Assembly: GCA_023388175.1 (NCBI GenBank)
Contig: JAEWGT010000013.1
Span: 1-64,000, forward strand
DNA: 64,000 nucleotides
Source of the DNA: Pseudomonadota bacterium
GTDB lineage: Bacteria > Pseudomonadota > Alphaproteobacteria > Rhizobiales > Devosiaceae
Reading direction: 5' to 3'
This document shows, one piece after another, positions 25,612-35,166 of the stretch (position 1 is the stretch's first letter; each line of letters starts with the position of its first letter). Below the pieces are notes generated by a model. That model saw nothing but the letters and a program-made list of their open reading frames with translations, was not told the origin of the DNA and ran no database searches. Both the position numbers and the translations under genes were made by a program.

Positions 25612-26124
25612 TCAGCCCCGTGTCCACTTGTGCAGGCTGCCGGCCGACATAGCCTCAATACGGTACTCCGTATCCTTGATATGGCGAATGGCGGCAGTCC
25701 GGTTGTCGAGAATGAGGTTGCCGACCGACGTCCGCACGATCAGCACCGCATGAGGCTCACCACGGCGCGTCTTGGTCATGCCGATCCGCAGCGAATTTGG
25801 TGCGACGCCGGACTTGATCAGCGCGCTGCGCTTGCTCAGAGCATAATCCTCACAATCACCAAAACGCGGATTGAGGGTCCACTCATCCAGCGCCTCGGCG
25901 CGGTAGGTTATAGAACGATTAACATGCGAGTTAACCTTCTGAAGCAGCGCCATCAGATCATTGGTCGCTTTGACACTGTTGGCGCCACCCCCAGCACATT
26001 CCTGGGCATTTTGTTTGCAGAAGTATATGGCGCCGAACGGCTGCAGTGCAGCCTGTGCCGGCACGGTGTGCAGAGAGAACAGCACGGTCATACTGGCCGC
26101 GGCAATCGCAGTAAACTTATTCAT
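25612..26124 (-). CDS. Transglutaminase-like cysteine peptidase (BTLCP family)
   Basis: The 170-residue periplasmic protein has a signal peptide ending AQAALQ. The catalytic triad is visible: cysteine in RFGDCEDYALSKR, histidine in GEPHAVLIVR and aspartate in LILDNRT. The family (PF06035) includes LapG, which cleaves surface adhesins to release biofilms under c-di-GMP control. No adhesin or LapD-like sensor gene is nearby. A second family member is encoded at 56796-57416. It lies upstream of the initiating sugar transferase gene, on the same strand. Confidence 0.88.
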   Translation of the reverse strand: MNKFTAIAAASMTVLFSLHTVPAQAALQPFGAIYFCKQNAQECAGGGANSVKATNDLMALLQKVNSHVNRSITYRAEALDEWTLNPRFGDCEDYALSKRSALIKSGVAPNSLRIGMTKTRRGEPHAVLIVRTSVGNLILDNRTAAIRHIKDTEYRIEAMSAGSLHKWTRG

Positions 26125-26201
26125 TTAGGCCACCCCTGATGTTTGATGTCACCAGAATGGCTGATGTCGCTTGCTGTTAAATTCGCAATTTCGATAAAAT
26201 T

Positions 26202-27637
26202 TTACTCAATTGCCGCGTTTTCGCGGCCCAACTCACGGACAGCAGTGGCCATGGCCCAATTCAGCAACAGCTGGGCCTTTGGACCGCTTTGGCTTTCCAC
26301 ATAGCAGCGCATTTCGGGCGCGTTACCCGAGGCTCGGAAGTGCACCATATCACCCGATTTCGTGAACACCTGCACGCCATCGATATGGAATATGTCTGCC
26401 ACGCCATGGGCTTCGAACAATTGCGCCGCAAAATCCCGGTCATCTACGAGCCGGTTGAGGAAGGCCGCGCTTCGCGCGCCGGGCACATCCTGAATTCGAT
26501 CAGCCAGCGCTTGGTGAAGCGGCAACTCTCCCACCATTTGCGCAATGCTCTGGCCGCTCGCAGCCGCCGCGCCCAGCGCGCAGAGCAGCGGCAACACTGC
26601 ATCTCTGGTTTCCAGCGGCGGCAATGGCTCGCTGCCCACCCTCACGCCCTGGCCTACAAAGGTGCCGCCATTGGCTTCGAAACCAACAACGCCATCTTCC
26701 ACCCCGGCAAGATCAGCGACCACATATGGCGACCCCACCGCGTACGGATGACACGGCGAAAAAATCCGGTCTTTTCTATCGCCGAGTTTGAGGTCACCGG
26801 CGTTACCACCGTCTGTGCTCCGAGAAAGCGCGCCGCTATCAGGCCTAGAGTATCGCCACGCACGAATGTTGCCTTGCCGTCCATCAGCAGAGGGCGGTCA
26901 CCATCCCCATCCGCCGAGACCACGGCGTCCAGCTCATGCTCCCTGATCCAGTTCGGCAGCGGCTCAAAAACCTTATCACTGAACGCCTCCGTATCTACCG
27001 GCACGAATCCCTCGATCCGACCAAGGCTGACCAGCTCCGCGCCGAAATGGCCGATAATTTTGCCCAGGAGATCGCGTGCGACGGTCGAATGCTCGAAAAC
27101 GCCAATGCGCATGCCCTTTAGGGCCCGTGGCGGCAACTGGTCCAAGTACCGTGCGATATAGCGCTCTGCAGCGGCGGCGGCTTCATCAACGGGGGCAACC
27201 ACGCGGTCAGCAAGGTCATCTGGCGTCAGGCAGGCGAGAATGCCAGCTTCATCGCTTTTGCTGATCTCACCCGCCGCCGTATAGAATTTGAGACCGTTCC
27301 GATCTGCGGGGATATGGCTGCCGGTAATCATGATCGAGGGTGAGCCCGATGCCATAGCGTAGAGCGCCAAAGCTGGCGTCGGCAAGGTGCCGCAATCCAC
27401 CGGCTCCAACCCGGCCGATTCTATGGCAATGGCGCAGTCGTTCAAGACTACAGGGCTGGACGGGCGAAAGTCGCGCCCCAGATAAACGCGCTTATGCTCG
27501 GCTTGGCCGCTTTGCTCCAAATGGCGCAGAAAAGCTGCGCAATAGCGCCGGGCCGCCTGCCCTTCCAGATCCACTGCCAGTCCGCGCAGGCCGCTGGTGC
27601 CGAATTTGAGGCTGCTTGCCGCGTCGGACATCGACAT
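26202..27637 (-). pseudogene. Phosphomannomutase / phosphoglucomutase, frameshifted
   Basis: Two overlapping minus-strand frames cover one protein of the alpha-D-phosphohexomutase family. The first (from 27637) has FGTSGLRG, the phospho-serine loop in ITGSHIPADRNG and the metal loop DGDGDRP. It loses phase near 26735-26745 after TGFFRRVIRTR. The other frame supplies VGSPYVVADLAGVEDGVVGFEANGG and the C-terminal RASGNAPEMRCYVES. One missing base explains the break. If real, the strain lacks this mannose-1-phosphate or glucose-1-phosphate isomerase; a sequencing error cannot be excluded. The enzyme would link central metabolism to the EPS precursors. Confidence 0.85.
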
Positions 27638-27887
27638 CTTCTCCGGACAATTGACTGGAACGCTATTCGGATCGAAGGGCTCGCCTGTACCAAACCGGAG
27701 TCAACCTGCCACAACGATCCGCGGCTGTGGAGGAGCTCCGAGGCGCCTCAGCGACGCCTTTCGGCATCGCATGCCGATGCGCTGTTTAAAAACTGGCGGG
27801 ACTGTGACACAGCTTTTCCTCAATGTCGGCTTATAGAGCCAACAGGATTCGGCGACCTGTCCATGGCAGACATCTGCGGGAGTTTTC

Positions 27888-28853
27888 ATGCGTTTTGCTG
27901 CGCATATGGCGATTGTGCTGGGATTGACGATGGTGCTCATGCCGCCAGTCACCATCGTGCAGGCTCAGGATAGCACCGAAATTCCGCCCCTGCCCCGCCC
28001 TCGGCCGGATCGCAACGCCACAGAGACACCCGCCGCGGCAACGCCTGCCCAGCCCACGGCAGCGACCGAAGCCATTGCCGCGCTGACCAATGTGCCCCAG
28101 CCGGTTACACTGAGGGCGCGCATCACCGAAGACGGCACAACCATTCCTGATGGCCTGATCTGGCGGGTTTTTGAGGGCACTCCCGATGCGAATGGCGAAA
28201 TGGCGCTGGTGGCCAAGGCGGAAACCGGCAATGCCAGTCTCGAACTGACGCCAGGCGAGTATGTCGTCCACGTCGCCTATGGCCGCGCCCAGATCAGCGA
28301 GCCGTTGTCTGTCGCGCCCGGGCCCAATCAGGTCGAGGTCATCCTCCATGCAGGGGCTTTGCGGCTGAACTCTGCGGTCACCGGCGACATCGCCATCTCA
28401 CCCGCCCTGCTGCGTTTCGACATTCTCACCGCAGGCGCAGGCGTCGAACGCGTAATGGTCGCCGAGAATCTTGCTGCCAATGAGATCGTCACCCTCAATG
28501 CCGGCACCTATCAGGTTGTCGCCCGGTTCGGGAACGTCAACGCGGTGGTCCGCGCGGATTTGCGGGTTGAGCCCGGCCAGCTCACCGACGCCACGCTCTA
28601 TCAGCACGCAGCCGAAGTGTCGTTCAAGCTGGTGTCCGAGGAGGGCGGCGAGGCCATCGCCGACGTCGAATGGACCGTCAAGACCACGGACGGCACCACG
28701 ATCTTCTCCGAACGCGGCGCATTTCCCTCGGCGGTGCTGTCTGAGGGCGAATACCTCATTTTGGCTAAGCTCGGCGATCAGGTCTATAACCGCGAAGTAG
28801 AAATCCGTCCCGGCGGCCAGCGCGAAATCGAAGTCCTGACCTCGATATATTGA
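27888..28853 (+). CDS. Exported protein of unknown function with repeated beta domains
   Basis: The 321-residue product has a signal peptide ending VQAQDS and a Pro/Ala/Thr linker. The rest looks like three similar beta-rich units of about 80 residues, each with a phrase of the form LTPGEYVVHVAYG, LNAGTYQVVARFG and LSEGEYLILAKLG. Each unit resembles the carboxypeptidase-regulatory or invasin-like beta-sandwich pattern. I do not recognise a named family. It is divergent from the phosphomannomutase gene and followed by another exported protein gene. Confidence 0.75.
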   Translation: MRFAAHMAIVLGLTMVLMPPVTIVQAQDSTEIPPLPRPRPDRNATETPAAATPAQPTAATEAIAALTNVPQPVTLRARITEDGTTIPDGLIWRVFEGTPDANGEMALVAKAETGNASLELTPGEYVVHVAYGRAQISEPLSVAPGPNQVEVILHAGALRLNSAVTGDIAISPALLRFDILTAGAGVERVMVAENLAANEIVTLNAGTYQVVARFGNVNAVVRADLRVEPGQLTDATLYQHAAEVSFKLVSEEGGEAIADVEWTVKTTDGTTIFSERGAFPSAVLSEGEYLILAKLGDQVYNREVEIRPGGQREIEVLTSIY

Positions 28854-29074
28854 GGGTGTAAGAAACGGGACAATAGCGCCGGACAAGGACCTGCCCTTCG
28901 CCGATAATTTTCGCTCCTGCCCCGTTTACGGCAGCAAGGCCACCCGACATTATCGGCTGCGGCGGCAATGCCACGTTTTGATCGTATTCCCGCGCCTTAT
29001 CGGTATTGAAGACCAGGACGATTGAATCGCCTGCATCCGCCACCAGTTGTGCCGCATGGAACCGGGAGAAAACC

Positions 29075-30853
29075 ATGTTTCTGAAAACAATCGCGCCGCG
29101 CACCCTGCCCGCGCTGGCCAGTGCCTGTATGCTCAGTGCTGCCATGCCCGCTTTTGCCAGTGGCGCGACCACCGCCCCGGTCGATCCGGCCCCAGTCGCG
29201 TTTGACGTCGAACACGCCGTGACCATCCCAAGCGTGGAAGCCATCAACTCAACCATTTCCGACGACGTGCTGACTGCGATCCTGTCTGGCGATATTGCAG
29301 ATCATGCCGACGAACTGGCGGGCCTCAACGCCACCAGCATTACCGTACCGGAAATTCTGGTCTCGGTGTCCTCGACCAGTGGCGATGACAGCTACCAGAC
29401 CTCGATTACCCTCACCGATTTGGTGCTGACCGATATAGTGGACGGCATCGCCGGCGCGGTGACCCTCGGCGGCATCGACATGACCACCGACAAGACGAGC
29501 GCCAGCTTCGGCACCATGTCCGCCGCCAATTTCAATATCGGCCAACTGCTGGCCGTCTATGGCCTGGTCGATACTGGTCGCACCGGGATTGAAACCATCT
29601 ACACCGATTTCTCGTCCATCGGCGGCAGCCTGACCGGCGAAGACATTGATTGCGATATTGGCGCCGCTGGCGGCGCCGAGTTCAAGGCCCGCCCCCTCAA
29701 GACGTCCTTCCTCGACATGATGGCCATAGCACAGGCCATGGAAGGCGAACCCGATGATATTGACCCGGCGATGATCGGCCAGATCGCCCGCATGTATGCC
29801 GATATCTTCACCGCATTCGAAACCTCCGAAATCACCTTCGAAGGCATCTCCTGCGAAGGCTTCGACGATGATGGCGCGGCTATCTCTGTCGGTCTTGACG
29901 GCATGGTGATGGGCCCGATGTCGCCGGGGATCTACCCGTCTTTCTCCATGGATGGCTTTAGCATTGTAATGGAAGAGGACGGCGCGCTGTCTCTGGACAA
30001 TCTGACCATCAAGCCGACCGATCTCAACAATATCGTCGCCCTGCTGGAAAACCTGCCGGATGATGTCGATGAGGCATGGTTCGACGCCAATGCGCGCCTG
30101 CTTGTTCCTGCGATGGAAGGCCTGTCCTTTGCCGGTTTCGCTATGGATGTGCCTGACCCCGACGGCGGCGACTACCGTATCAAGGCCAGCATCAGTGCCT
30201 TTGACCTGAGCCTGGCCAATTACATCAACGGCATCCCGAGCGACCTCGATATCTCTCTCGACAACGTACGGGCAACGCTGCCTGACAGCGACGACGAAGC
30301 CATCGAACAACTCCGCGCGCTCGGCATCACCGAACTGGACGCCAGCCTGCGGTTCGCCGCCGCCTGGGACGAGGCCACCAGCACGATCGACATCCGTGAG
30401 ATTTCCGCCAGCGGCGTCGATCTGGCCAGCGTGACGCTCGCCGGCACGATCGCCAATGCCGGGGCCGACCTGTTCTCGCTTGATGAAAACGAAGCTCTCA
30501 TGGCTGGCATGGGCGTGGCGCTGAAGGCGCTCGACATGCGCCTGGTCGATGCTGGCCTTGCCGACCTGATCCTCAGCGTCGCCGCCGCCGAGCAGGGCGG
30601 CAGTCCGGAACAATTGCGTCTGATCTATGCCGATCTGGCCAAGGGCACGATCATCGGCGTTCTGGCAGGCGTTGCCGATGCCGCAAAGCTCGGCGACGCT
30701 GTGAGCACCTTTGTAAGCGGCGCCGCAAAGACACTGGAAATCGGCATTACCGCCAAGGACGATCCTGGCATCGGCATGATGGACGTCATGGCTGCCGAAG
30801 AGGACCCCTCCAGCCTGCTCGGCAAGGTCAACATCACGGCCGTGTCGAAGTAG
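29075..30853 (+). CDS. Large exported protein of unknown function
   Basis: The 592-residue product starts at an ATG with GGGAGAA eight bases upstream. It has a signal peptide cleaved near AFASGA. The mature part is acidic and rich in Asp, Ala, Ile and Leu, with many short amphipathic segments, no transmembrane span and only two visible cysteines (in DIDCDI and SCEGF). This composition fits a periplasmic or surface lipid-interacting protein of the AsmA-like or YdgA-like kind, but that is a guess. An upstream in-frame start at 29006 would hide the signal peptide. Confidence 0.75.
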   Translation: MFLKTIAPRTLPALASACMLSAAMPAFASGATTAPVDPAPVAFDVEHAVTIPSVEAINSTISDDVLTAILSGDIADHADELAGLNATSITVPEILVSVSSTSGDDSYQTSITLTDLVLTDIVDGIAGAVTLGGIDMTTDKTSASFGTMSAANFNIGQLLAVYGLVDTGRTGIETIYTDFSSIGGSLTGEDIDCDIGAAGGAEFKARPLKTSFLDMMAIAQAMEGEPDDIDPAMIGQIARMYADIFTAFETSEITFEGISCEGFDDDGAAISVGLDGMVMGPMSPGIYPSFSMDGFSIVMEEDGALSLDNLTIKPTDLNNIVALLENLPDDVDEAWFDANARLLVPAMEGLSFAGFAMDVPDPDGGDYRIKASISAFDLSLANYINGIPSDLDISLDNVRATLPDSDDEAIEQLRALGITELDASLRFAAAWDEATSTIDIREISASGVDLASVTLAGTIANAGADLFSLDENEALMAGMGVALKALDMRLVDAGLADLILSVAAAEQGGSPEQLRLIYADLAKGTIIGVLAGVADAAKLGDAVSTFVSGAAKTLEIGITAKDDPGIGMMDVMAAEEDPSSLLGKVNITAVSK

Positions 30854-30909
30854 CCGCCGCCCGCTTCAGCCGCAACTCTGCATATAAGGCGGCTGTTCGG
30901 GCCTATCGC

Positions 30910-30933
30910 CTCCCTCCCCGCAACGGGAGGGAG
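30910..30933. terminator. Hairpin between convergent genes
   Basis: CTCCCTCCC-CGCAAC-GGGAGGGAG forms a perfect 9-bp stem between the exported protein gene and arfB, which converge. No T tract follows on either strand. It may end both transcripts weakly or be a copy of a common intergenic repeat. Confidence 0.35.
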
Positions 30934-30995
30934 CGAACACCTGCTGAGCCTCATCGGCTAGAGCGCACAGGCGACAATCACCAAAAACCCTCGGG

Positions 30996-31427
30996 CTACC
31001 GATCCTCGCCGGGCCGCCCGCGCATCTGCTTGACTTCCGAGCGCTTCGACTTTCCCTCCAGTCGCCGCTTTTTGGACGCCAATGTCGGGCGCGTGGCGAT
31101 ACGCGGCTTGGGCGGATAGGCCCCCTCGCGGATCAGCGCCACCAGCCGTGCCAAAGCCTCCGCCCGGTTCAGCGGCTGGTCACGATGCGAGTTTGAAATG
31201 ATGACGATCACGCCATCCTTGGTCAGCCGGCTGCCCGCCAGTGCCGCCACCCGCCGCTTGACAGGCTCCGACAGGCTGGGGGAATTGACCAGATCGAAGC
31301 GCAATTGCACCGCGCTCGCCACCTTGTTGACATTCTGCCCGCCCGGCCCTGAGCCGCGCACGAATGTCTCCTCGATCTCGGAAGGATCGATGGAGATGGA
31401 GCGGGTAACGACGATCGGATCGGCCAT
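30996..31427 (-). CDS. arfB: Alternative ribosome-rescue factor / peptidyl-tRNA hydrolase
   Basis: The 143-residue protein has the release-factor GGQ motif in RGSGPGGQNVNKV (about 24-36) and a basic C-terminal tail (TLASKKRRLEGKSKRSEVKQMRG), the arrangement of ArfB/YaeJ. It releases nascent chains from ribosomes stalled without a stop codon; the tail enters the empty mRNA channel. The ATG at 31427 follows a GGAGGGGG ribosome site. A longer frame to 31484 adds a non-conserved leader. Confidence 0.92.
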   Translation of the reverse strand: MADPIVVTRSISIDPSEIEETFVRGSGPGGQNVNKVASAVQLRFDLVNSPSLSEPVKRRVAALAGSRLTKDGVIVIISNSHRDQPLNRAEALARLVALIREGAYPPKPRIATRPTLASKKRRLEGKSKRSEVKQMRGRPGEDR

Positions 31428-31554
31428 GCCCCCTCCTAACCTTCCCCCTGAAGAATTGCGAGGAAACCACCGCGCGGATGGCACAATCTATTCTCATCCA
31501 CAGGCTGCTGCTCCCCCTTCTTCGGGGAGAGGCCGGGTGGGGTCAAAACGCAAC

Positions 31555-31779
31555 CTACCGCTTCCACCGCCCGGTGAAATAGACTTCCTCGTCGTGGATG
31601 ATACGGCCCTTTTCCGTCGTCCGGAACTTGCCCGGCTCGACTTCCTCGACCCACTTCTTCTTCAGCATGCCGGCAAAGGTCTTTTCGCCGACATCCTTGA
31701 AGTCATCCGGGCCAAGGACCTTGTCCTCGCCCAGATGATAAAGCGCCTTCATTTCACGGTTGGACGGACGCTGCGGCAT
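31555..31779 (-). CDS. Small conserved-looking protein coupled to thrS
   Basis: The 74-residue soluble protein begins MPQRPSNREMKALYHLGED and ends TTEKGRIIHDEEVYFTGRWKR. The spacing suggests a small winged-helix fold with a final beta hairpin, but there is no recognised family. Its ATG overlaps the thrS stop as TGATG, so it is translated with thrS. No function can be assigned. Confidence 0.7.
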   Translation of the reverse strand: MPQRPSNREMKALYHLGEDKVLGPDDFKDVGEKTFAGMLKKKWVEEVEPGKFRTTEKGRIIHDEEVYFTGRWKR

Positions 31780-33746
31780 CAGGCGGCCTTCTCGGCCTTT
31801 TCCCTGAGATCAGGCGGGGTGGCTTCTGCCATGAGATCGACCAGCGCGTCCATGAAAGGCCGCACCTGCTGACCCTCGGTCCCGAGACGGCGGATGGACA
31901 CATTGCCTTCCTCCGCCTCGCGCTTGCCGACGACGAACAGCAGCGGCACCTTGCCCACAGAGTGCTCGCGCACCTTGTAGTTGATCTTCTCGTTGCGCGT
32001 GTCGATCTCCGCACGGATGCCGGCAGCGCGCAACTGGTTCAGCAGCTTTTCTGCATACTCATCCGCTTCCGAAACGATGGTGGTCACGACCACCTGTGTC
32101 GGCGCCAGCCACATCGGCAGCTTGCCAGAACTGTTCTCAATCAGAATACCGATAAAGCGCTCGAAGCTGCCCAGAACGGCGCGGTGCAGCATGATCGGAC
32201 GATGCTTGGCGCCGTCGGCCCCGACATATTCCGCATCCAGCCGTTCCGGCAGGTTCGGGTCGACCTGCAGCGTACCACATTGCCAGTCGCGGCCGATCGC
32301 GTCGGTCAGCACGAATTCGAGCTTGGGACCATAGAAGGCGCCCTCACCCGGAAAGACGATGTAGTCGTGCCCGGCGGCCTTGCAGGCATTGCCAAGCGCA
32401 GCCTCGGCACGATCCCAGCTTTCCTCCGAACCGATGCGCTTTTCGGGGCGTGTGGACAGCTTGATGCGCCAGCCCGTAAAGCCCAGATCGGCATAGACGC
32501 TGGCCAACAGGTCGATGAACTTCTTGGTCTCGGCCTCGATCTGGTCCTCGGTGCAGAAGATATGCGCATCGTCCTGGGTAAAGCCGCGCACACGCATGAT
32601 CCCATGCAGCGCGCCGGATGGTTCATAGCGGTTGCAGGAGCCGAATTCGGCCATGCGCAGAGGCAGATCGCGGTAGGACTTGAGACCGTAGTTGAACACC
32701 TGGACGTGGCAGGGGCAATTCATGGGCTTCAGCGCATTGACCGTCTTGGTCTTGGCATGCTCCTCGTCCACTTCGACGATGAACATATTCTCCTGATAAT
32801 TGTCCCAGTGGCCCGACTGTTCCCACAGCTTGCGGCTCACCACCTGCGGCGTGTTCACCTCGACATAGCCATCGGCGCGCTGCTTGCGGCGCATATAGTC
32901 CTGCAGCGCCACATAGATGCTCCAGCCCTTGGGATGCCAGAACACCTGCCCCGGCGCTTCCTCCTGCATGTGAAACAGGTCCATCTCGCGGCCAATCTTG
33001 CGATGGTCCCGCTTTTCGGCCTCTTCGACCATGAGCAGATAGGCTTCAAGTTCTTCCTTGGTGGCAAAAGCCGTGCCGTAGATGCGGCTCAACACGTCCC
33101 GATTGCTGTCACCGCGCCAATAGGCGCCGGCCACCTTGGTCAGCTTGAAGGCCTGCCCAACGTCCTTCACCGAACGCATATGCGGGCCACGGCAAAGGTC
33201 GATCCACTGACCCTGCTTGTACATTTTCAGCGACTGATCGGCCGGGATGGCATCGACCAGCTCGACCTTGAAGTCTTCGCCCTTGGCGCGGAAGAAATCC
33301 TTGGCCTGATCGCGCGTCCACACTTCCTTGGTGAAGGCCGCGCCGCGCTCGATGATCTCGGCCATCTTCTTCTCGATGACACGCAGCTCCTCTTCCGTGA
33401 ACGGACCTGCCGGACGATAGAAATCGTAGTAGAAACCGTTCTCGATCACCGGGCCGATCGTCACCTGCGTATCGGGCCACAGCTCCTGCACCGCTTCGGC
33501 GAGTACGTGCGCAGCATCGTGACGGATCAGCTCCAACACGTCCTTGGAGCCGCTGTCGCGCGTCACGAATTCGATATTGCCATCAGCCTCAAGTGCGTCC
33601 GACAGATCGGACAATACGCCATTCCACTTCATGGCGACCGTCTTCTTGGCGAGACTCTTGGAGATCCCTTCGACCACGGTGGTGCCGGTGGTGCCACGCG
33701 GAAATTCGCGGAATGCACCATCGGGAAACGTCACCTTGATCGACAT
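31779..33746 (-). CDS. thrS: Threonine-tRNA ligase
   Basis: The 655-residue class II synthetase has an N-terminal TGS domain (MSIKVTFPDGAFREFP), an editing domain with HDAAHVLAEAVQELWP (about residues 85-100) and the PVIENGFYYDF segment. The core has MNCPCHVQVF with a zinc-binding cysteine, motif 2 FGSCNRYEPSGALHGIMRVRGFTQDDAHIF and motif 3 HRAVLGSFERFIGIL. A C-terminal anticodon-binding domain follows. The ATG at 33746 is preceded by GGAGA; a longer open frame to 33911 is not coding. It charges tRNA-Thr. Confidence 0.97.
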   Translation of the reverse strand: MSIKVTFPDGAFREFPRGTTGTTVVEGISKSLAKKTVAMKWNGVLSDLSDALEADGNIEFVTRDSGSKDVLELIRHDAAHVLAEAVQELWPDTQVTIGPVIENGFYYDFYRPAGPFTEEELRVIEKKMAEIIERGAAFTKEVWTRDQAKDFFRAKGEDFKVELVDAIPADQSLKMYKQGQWIDLCRGPHMRSVKDVGQAFKLTKVAGAYWRGDSNRDVLSRIYGTAFATKEELEAYLLMVEEAEKRDHRKIGREMDLFHMQEEAPGQVFWHPKGWSIYVALQDYMRRKQRADGYVEVNTPQVVSRKLWEQSGHWDNYQENMFIVEVDEEHAKTKTVNALKPMNCPCHVQVFNYGLKSYRDLPLRMAEFGSCNRYEPSGALHGIMRVRGFTQDDAHIFCTEDQIEAETKKFIDLLASVYADLGFTGWRIKLSTRPEKRIGSEESWDRAEAALGNACKAAGHDYIVFPGEGAFYGPKLEFVLTDAIGRDWQCGTLQVDPNLPERLDAEYVGADGAKHRPIMLHRAVLGSFERFIGILIENSSGKLPMWLAPTQVVVTTIVSEADEYAEKLLNQLRAAGIRAEIDTRNEKINYKVREHSVGKVPLLFVVGKREAEEGNVSIRRLGTEGQQVRPFMDALVDLMAEATPPDLREKAEKAA

Positions 33747-33843
33747 TTTAAGTCTCCAGAAATAGGGGTTGTTTGCAGCATCCAGCGCTGCAAGGCGGCC
33801 TGAATAGCACGATTTATCTTCTATGCCAGCCAATAGATGCCGG

Positions 33844-34245
33844 TCAGCCCGGCATTGCCTCGAACTGGGGCAGGTCGTCGGTGATCTCGTACCACGCAGC
33901 CTTCGAGCCAACGAACATATGAAAGGACGGCTGGATCGATGGCGTATCGATCAGCGTGCCCATGGCCACATGTGTGTTTCCGTTTTCGGCGATGACAGAA
34001 TAAAGGAACGATCCGCAGGTGCCGCAATGAGCATCGTGAGTCTGCGAGGGCGCGCCATAGATCAGCACTCGATCGGCGCCATGGGTCAGTTGCAGCTTGC
34101 CGGTCTTGATAGAAGCCATCGGCTTGAAGGCCGAGCCCGTCGCGCGCCGGCAGCGCGAACAATGGCAATAAAAGGCTGCGGCAAGGTCATCCTCCACCGC
34201 AAAGCCGACGCCGCCGCACAGGCACCCTCCCCTAAGCATGCTCAT
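33844..34245 (-). CDS. GFA-family (glutathione-dependent formaldehyde-activating-like) protein
   Basis: The 133-residue protein has the zinc-binding cysteine set of the GFA/CENP-V fold: GGCLCGGV near the start, FYCHCSRCRRATGSAF, then HCGTCGSFLY. Few members are true formaldehyde-activating enzymes; most have unknown substrates. The start at 34245 follows GGGAGAAAAGC and overlaps the end of yidD by 14 bases, so it may be translated with yidD. Confidence 0.88.
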   Translation of the reverse strand: MSMLRGGCLCGGVGFAVEDDLAAAFYCHCSRCRRATGSAFKPMASIKTGKLQLTHGADRVLIYGAPSQTHDAHCGTCGSFLYSVIAENGNTHVAMGTLIDTPSIQPSFHMFVGSKAAWYEITDDLPQFEAMPG

Positions 34246-34564
34246 GCTTTTCTCCCTTCCACTGCCCATAGCGCCACGGCAAATACCAGCGCCCCCGCTC
34301 CGGAAGATGTTCGGGCACAGGGTCATAGCCATGCGTCCCGCCTGGCCGGCAGCGCCAGAACCGGGCCAGTCCCATCCAGCCCCCCGGCCAGAAGCCGAAC
34401 TGCCAGATCGCGTCCCTTGTATATTCCGAACAGGTCGGCAGGTGCCGGCATGTCCGCCCCATGAAGGCGGACAGCGTGTAGCGATAGACCGAAATCAGGA
34501 AAACGGCGGCGAGCTTGAACGGAAAATCCACCGCCCGCCAGAACAGCGACATGAATCGATCCAT
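34232..34564 (-). CDS. yidD: Membrane protein insertion efficiency factor YidD
   Basis: The 110-residue protein has the diagnostic YidD sequence: VYRYTLSAFMGRTCRHLPTCSEYTRDAI, then FWPGGWMGLARFWRCRPGGTHGYDPVPEHLP. It is a small inner-membrane-associated protein that helps YidC insert membrane proteins. The usual rnpA-yidD-yidC context is absent; instead it overlaps an iron-sulfur scaffold gene as TGATG, an arrangement that suggests co-translation. Confidence 0.93.
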   Translation of the reverse strand: MDRFMSLFWRAVDFPFKLAAVFLISVYRYTLSAFMGRTCRHLPTCSEYTRDAIWQFGFWPGGWMGLARFWRCRPGGTHGYDPVPEHLPERGRWYLPWRYGQWKGEKHEHA

Positions 34565-35016
34565 CAGTCCCGCACCACAACCCGCTGTGATGATTCGTAT
34601 TTTTCAAGCGCCGCCGCCACCGCATCGAACACCAGCAGCGTCGAAACATGCCGGTTCGGATAGTCCCGCACCGGCTCAAGATATTTGAGGTCGCCCCACT
34701 TGCCGCCGGGCGGCTCGCCCCCGGCCTTGAGCATGTCGTGCATTTGTTGCCGTACATCCAGAAACGCGCCGACCGGCGTGCCTACGATTTCGCGCGCCAC
34801 CACGGCTGCCGAAGTCTGTCCCAGCGCACAGGCAGAAATCTCGTGGCCATAGGCGACGATCACACCGTCCCTGACCTTGAGATCCACCTCGATCACCGAA
34901 CCACAGACCCGGCTGACCTTGCGCGCGGAAACATCCGCATCTGCCAGGCGCCCCGGCTGGACAGCATTGCCCGCAAGGTCGAGGATTTTTTCAGAATAGA
35001 GATCGCTCAGTTCCAT
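34564..35016 (-). CDS. Iron-sulfur cluster assembly scaffold (NifU/IscU-like)
   Basis: The 150-residue protein resembles the IscU/SufU scaffold family. It has LYSEKILDLAGN at the start, a first cysteine in SRVCGSVIEVDLKV (in place of the usual Cys-Gly-Asp), a second in HEISACALGQTSAAVVA, and PNRHVSTLLVFDAV at the end. The third scaffold cysteine is replaced here (PNRH), so whether it assembles clusters is uncertain. It is divergent from folE with 150 bases between. Confidence 0.8.
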   Translation of the reverse strand: MELSDLYSEKILDLAGNAVQPGRLADADVSARKVSRVCGSVIEVDLKVRDGVIVAYGHEISACALGQTSAAVVAREIVGTPVGAFLDVRQQMHDMLKAGGEPPGGKWGDLKYLEPVRDYPNRHVSTLLVFDAVAAALEKYESSQRVVVRD

Positions 35017-35166
35017 GATCCCGGCAATTCTGTTTCTTGTTCCAGTCCCGTTCCGCTTCTATATAGGGGCTCTCCACCGGACTGTCAGAACAATCTCTTG
35101 CTGACATGATCCGGCGCGGCCACAGCGCCGTTATATGAGCGGTCGCAACGCAAGGAGCACGACCCG

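Noticed and set aside
31513..31532. Hairpin CTCCCCC-TTCTTC-GGGGAG-like structure after arfB
   Set aside because: No T tract and poor position relative to gene ends. This kind of GC-rich inverted repeat is common between genes in the order, so I did not call a terminator.
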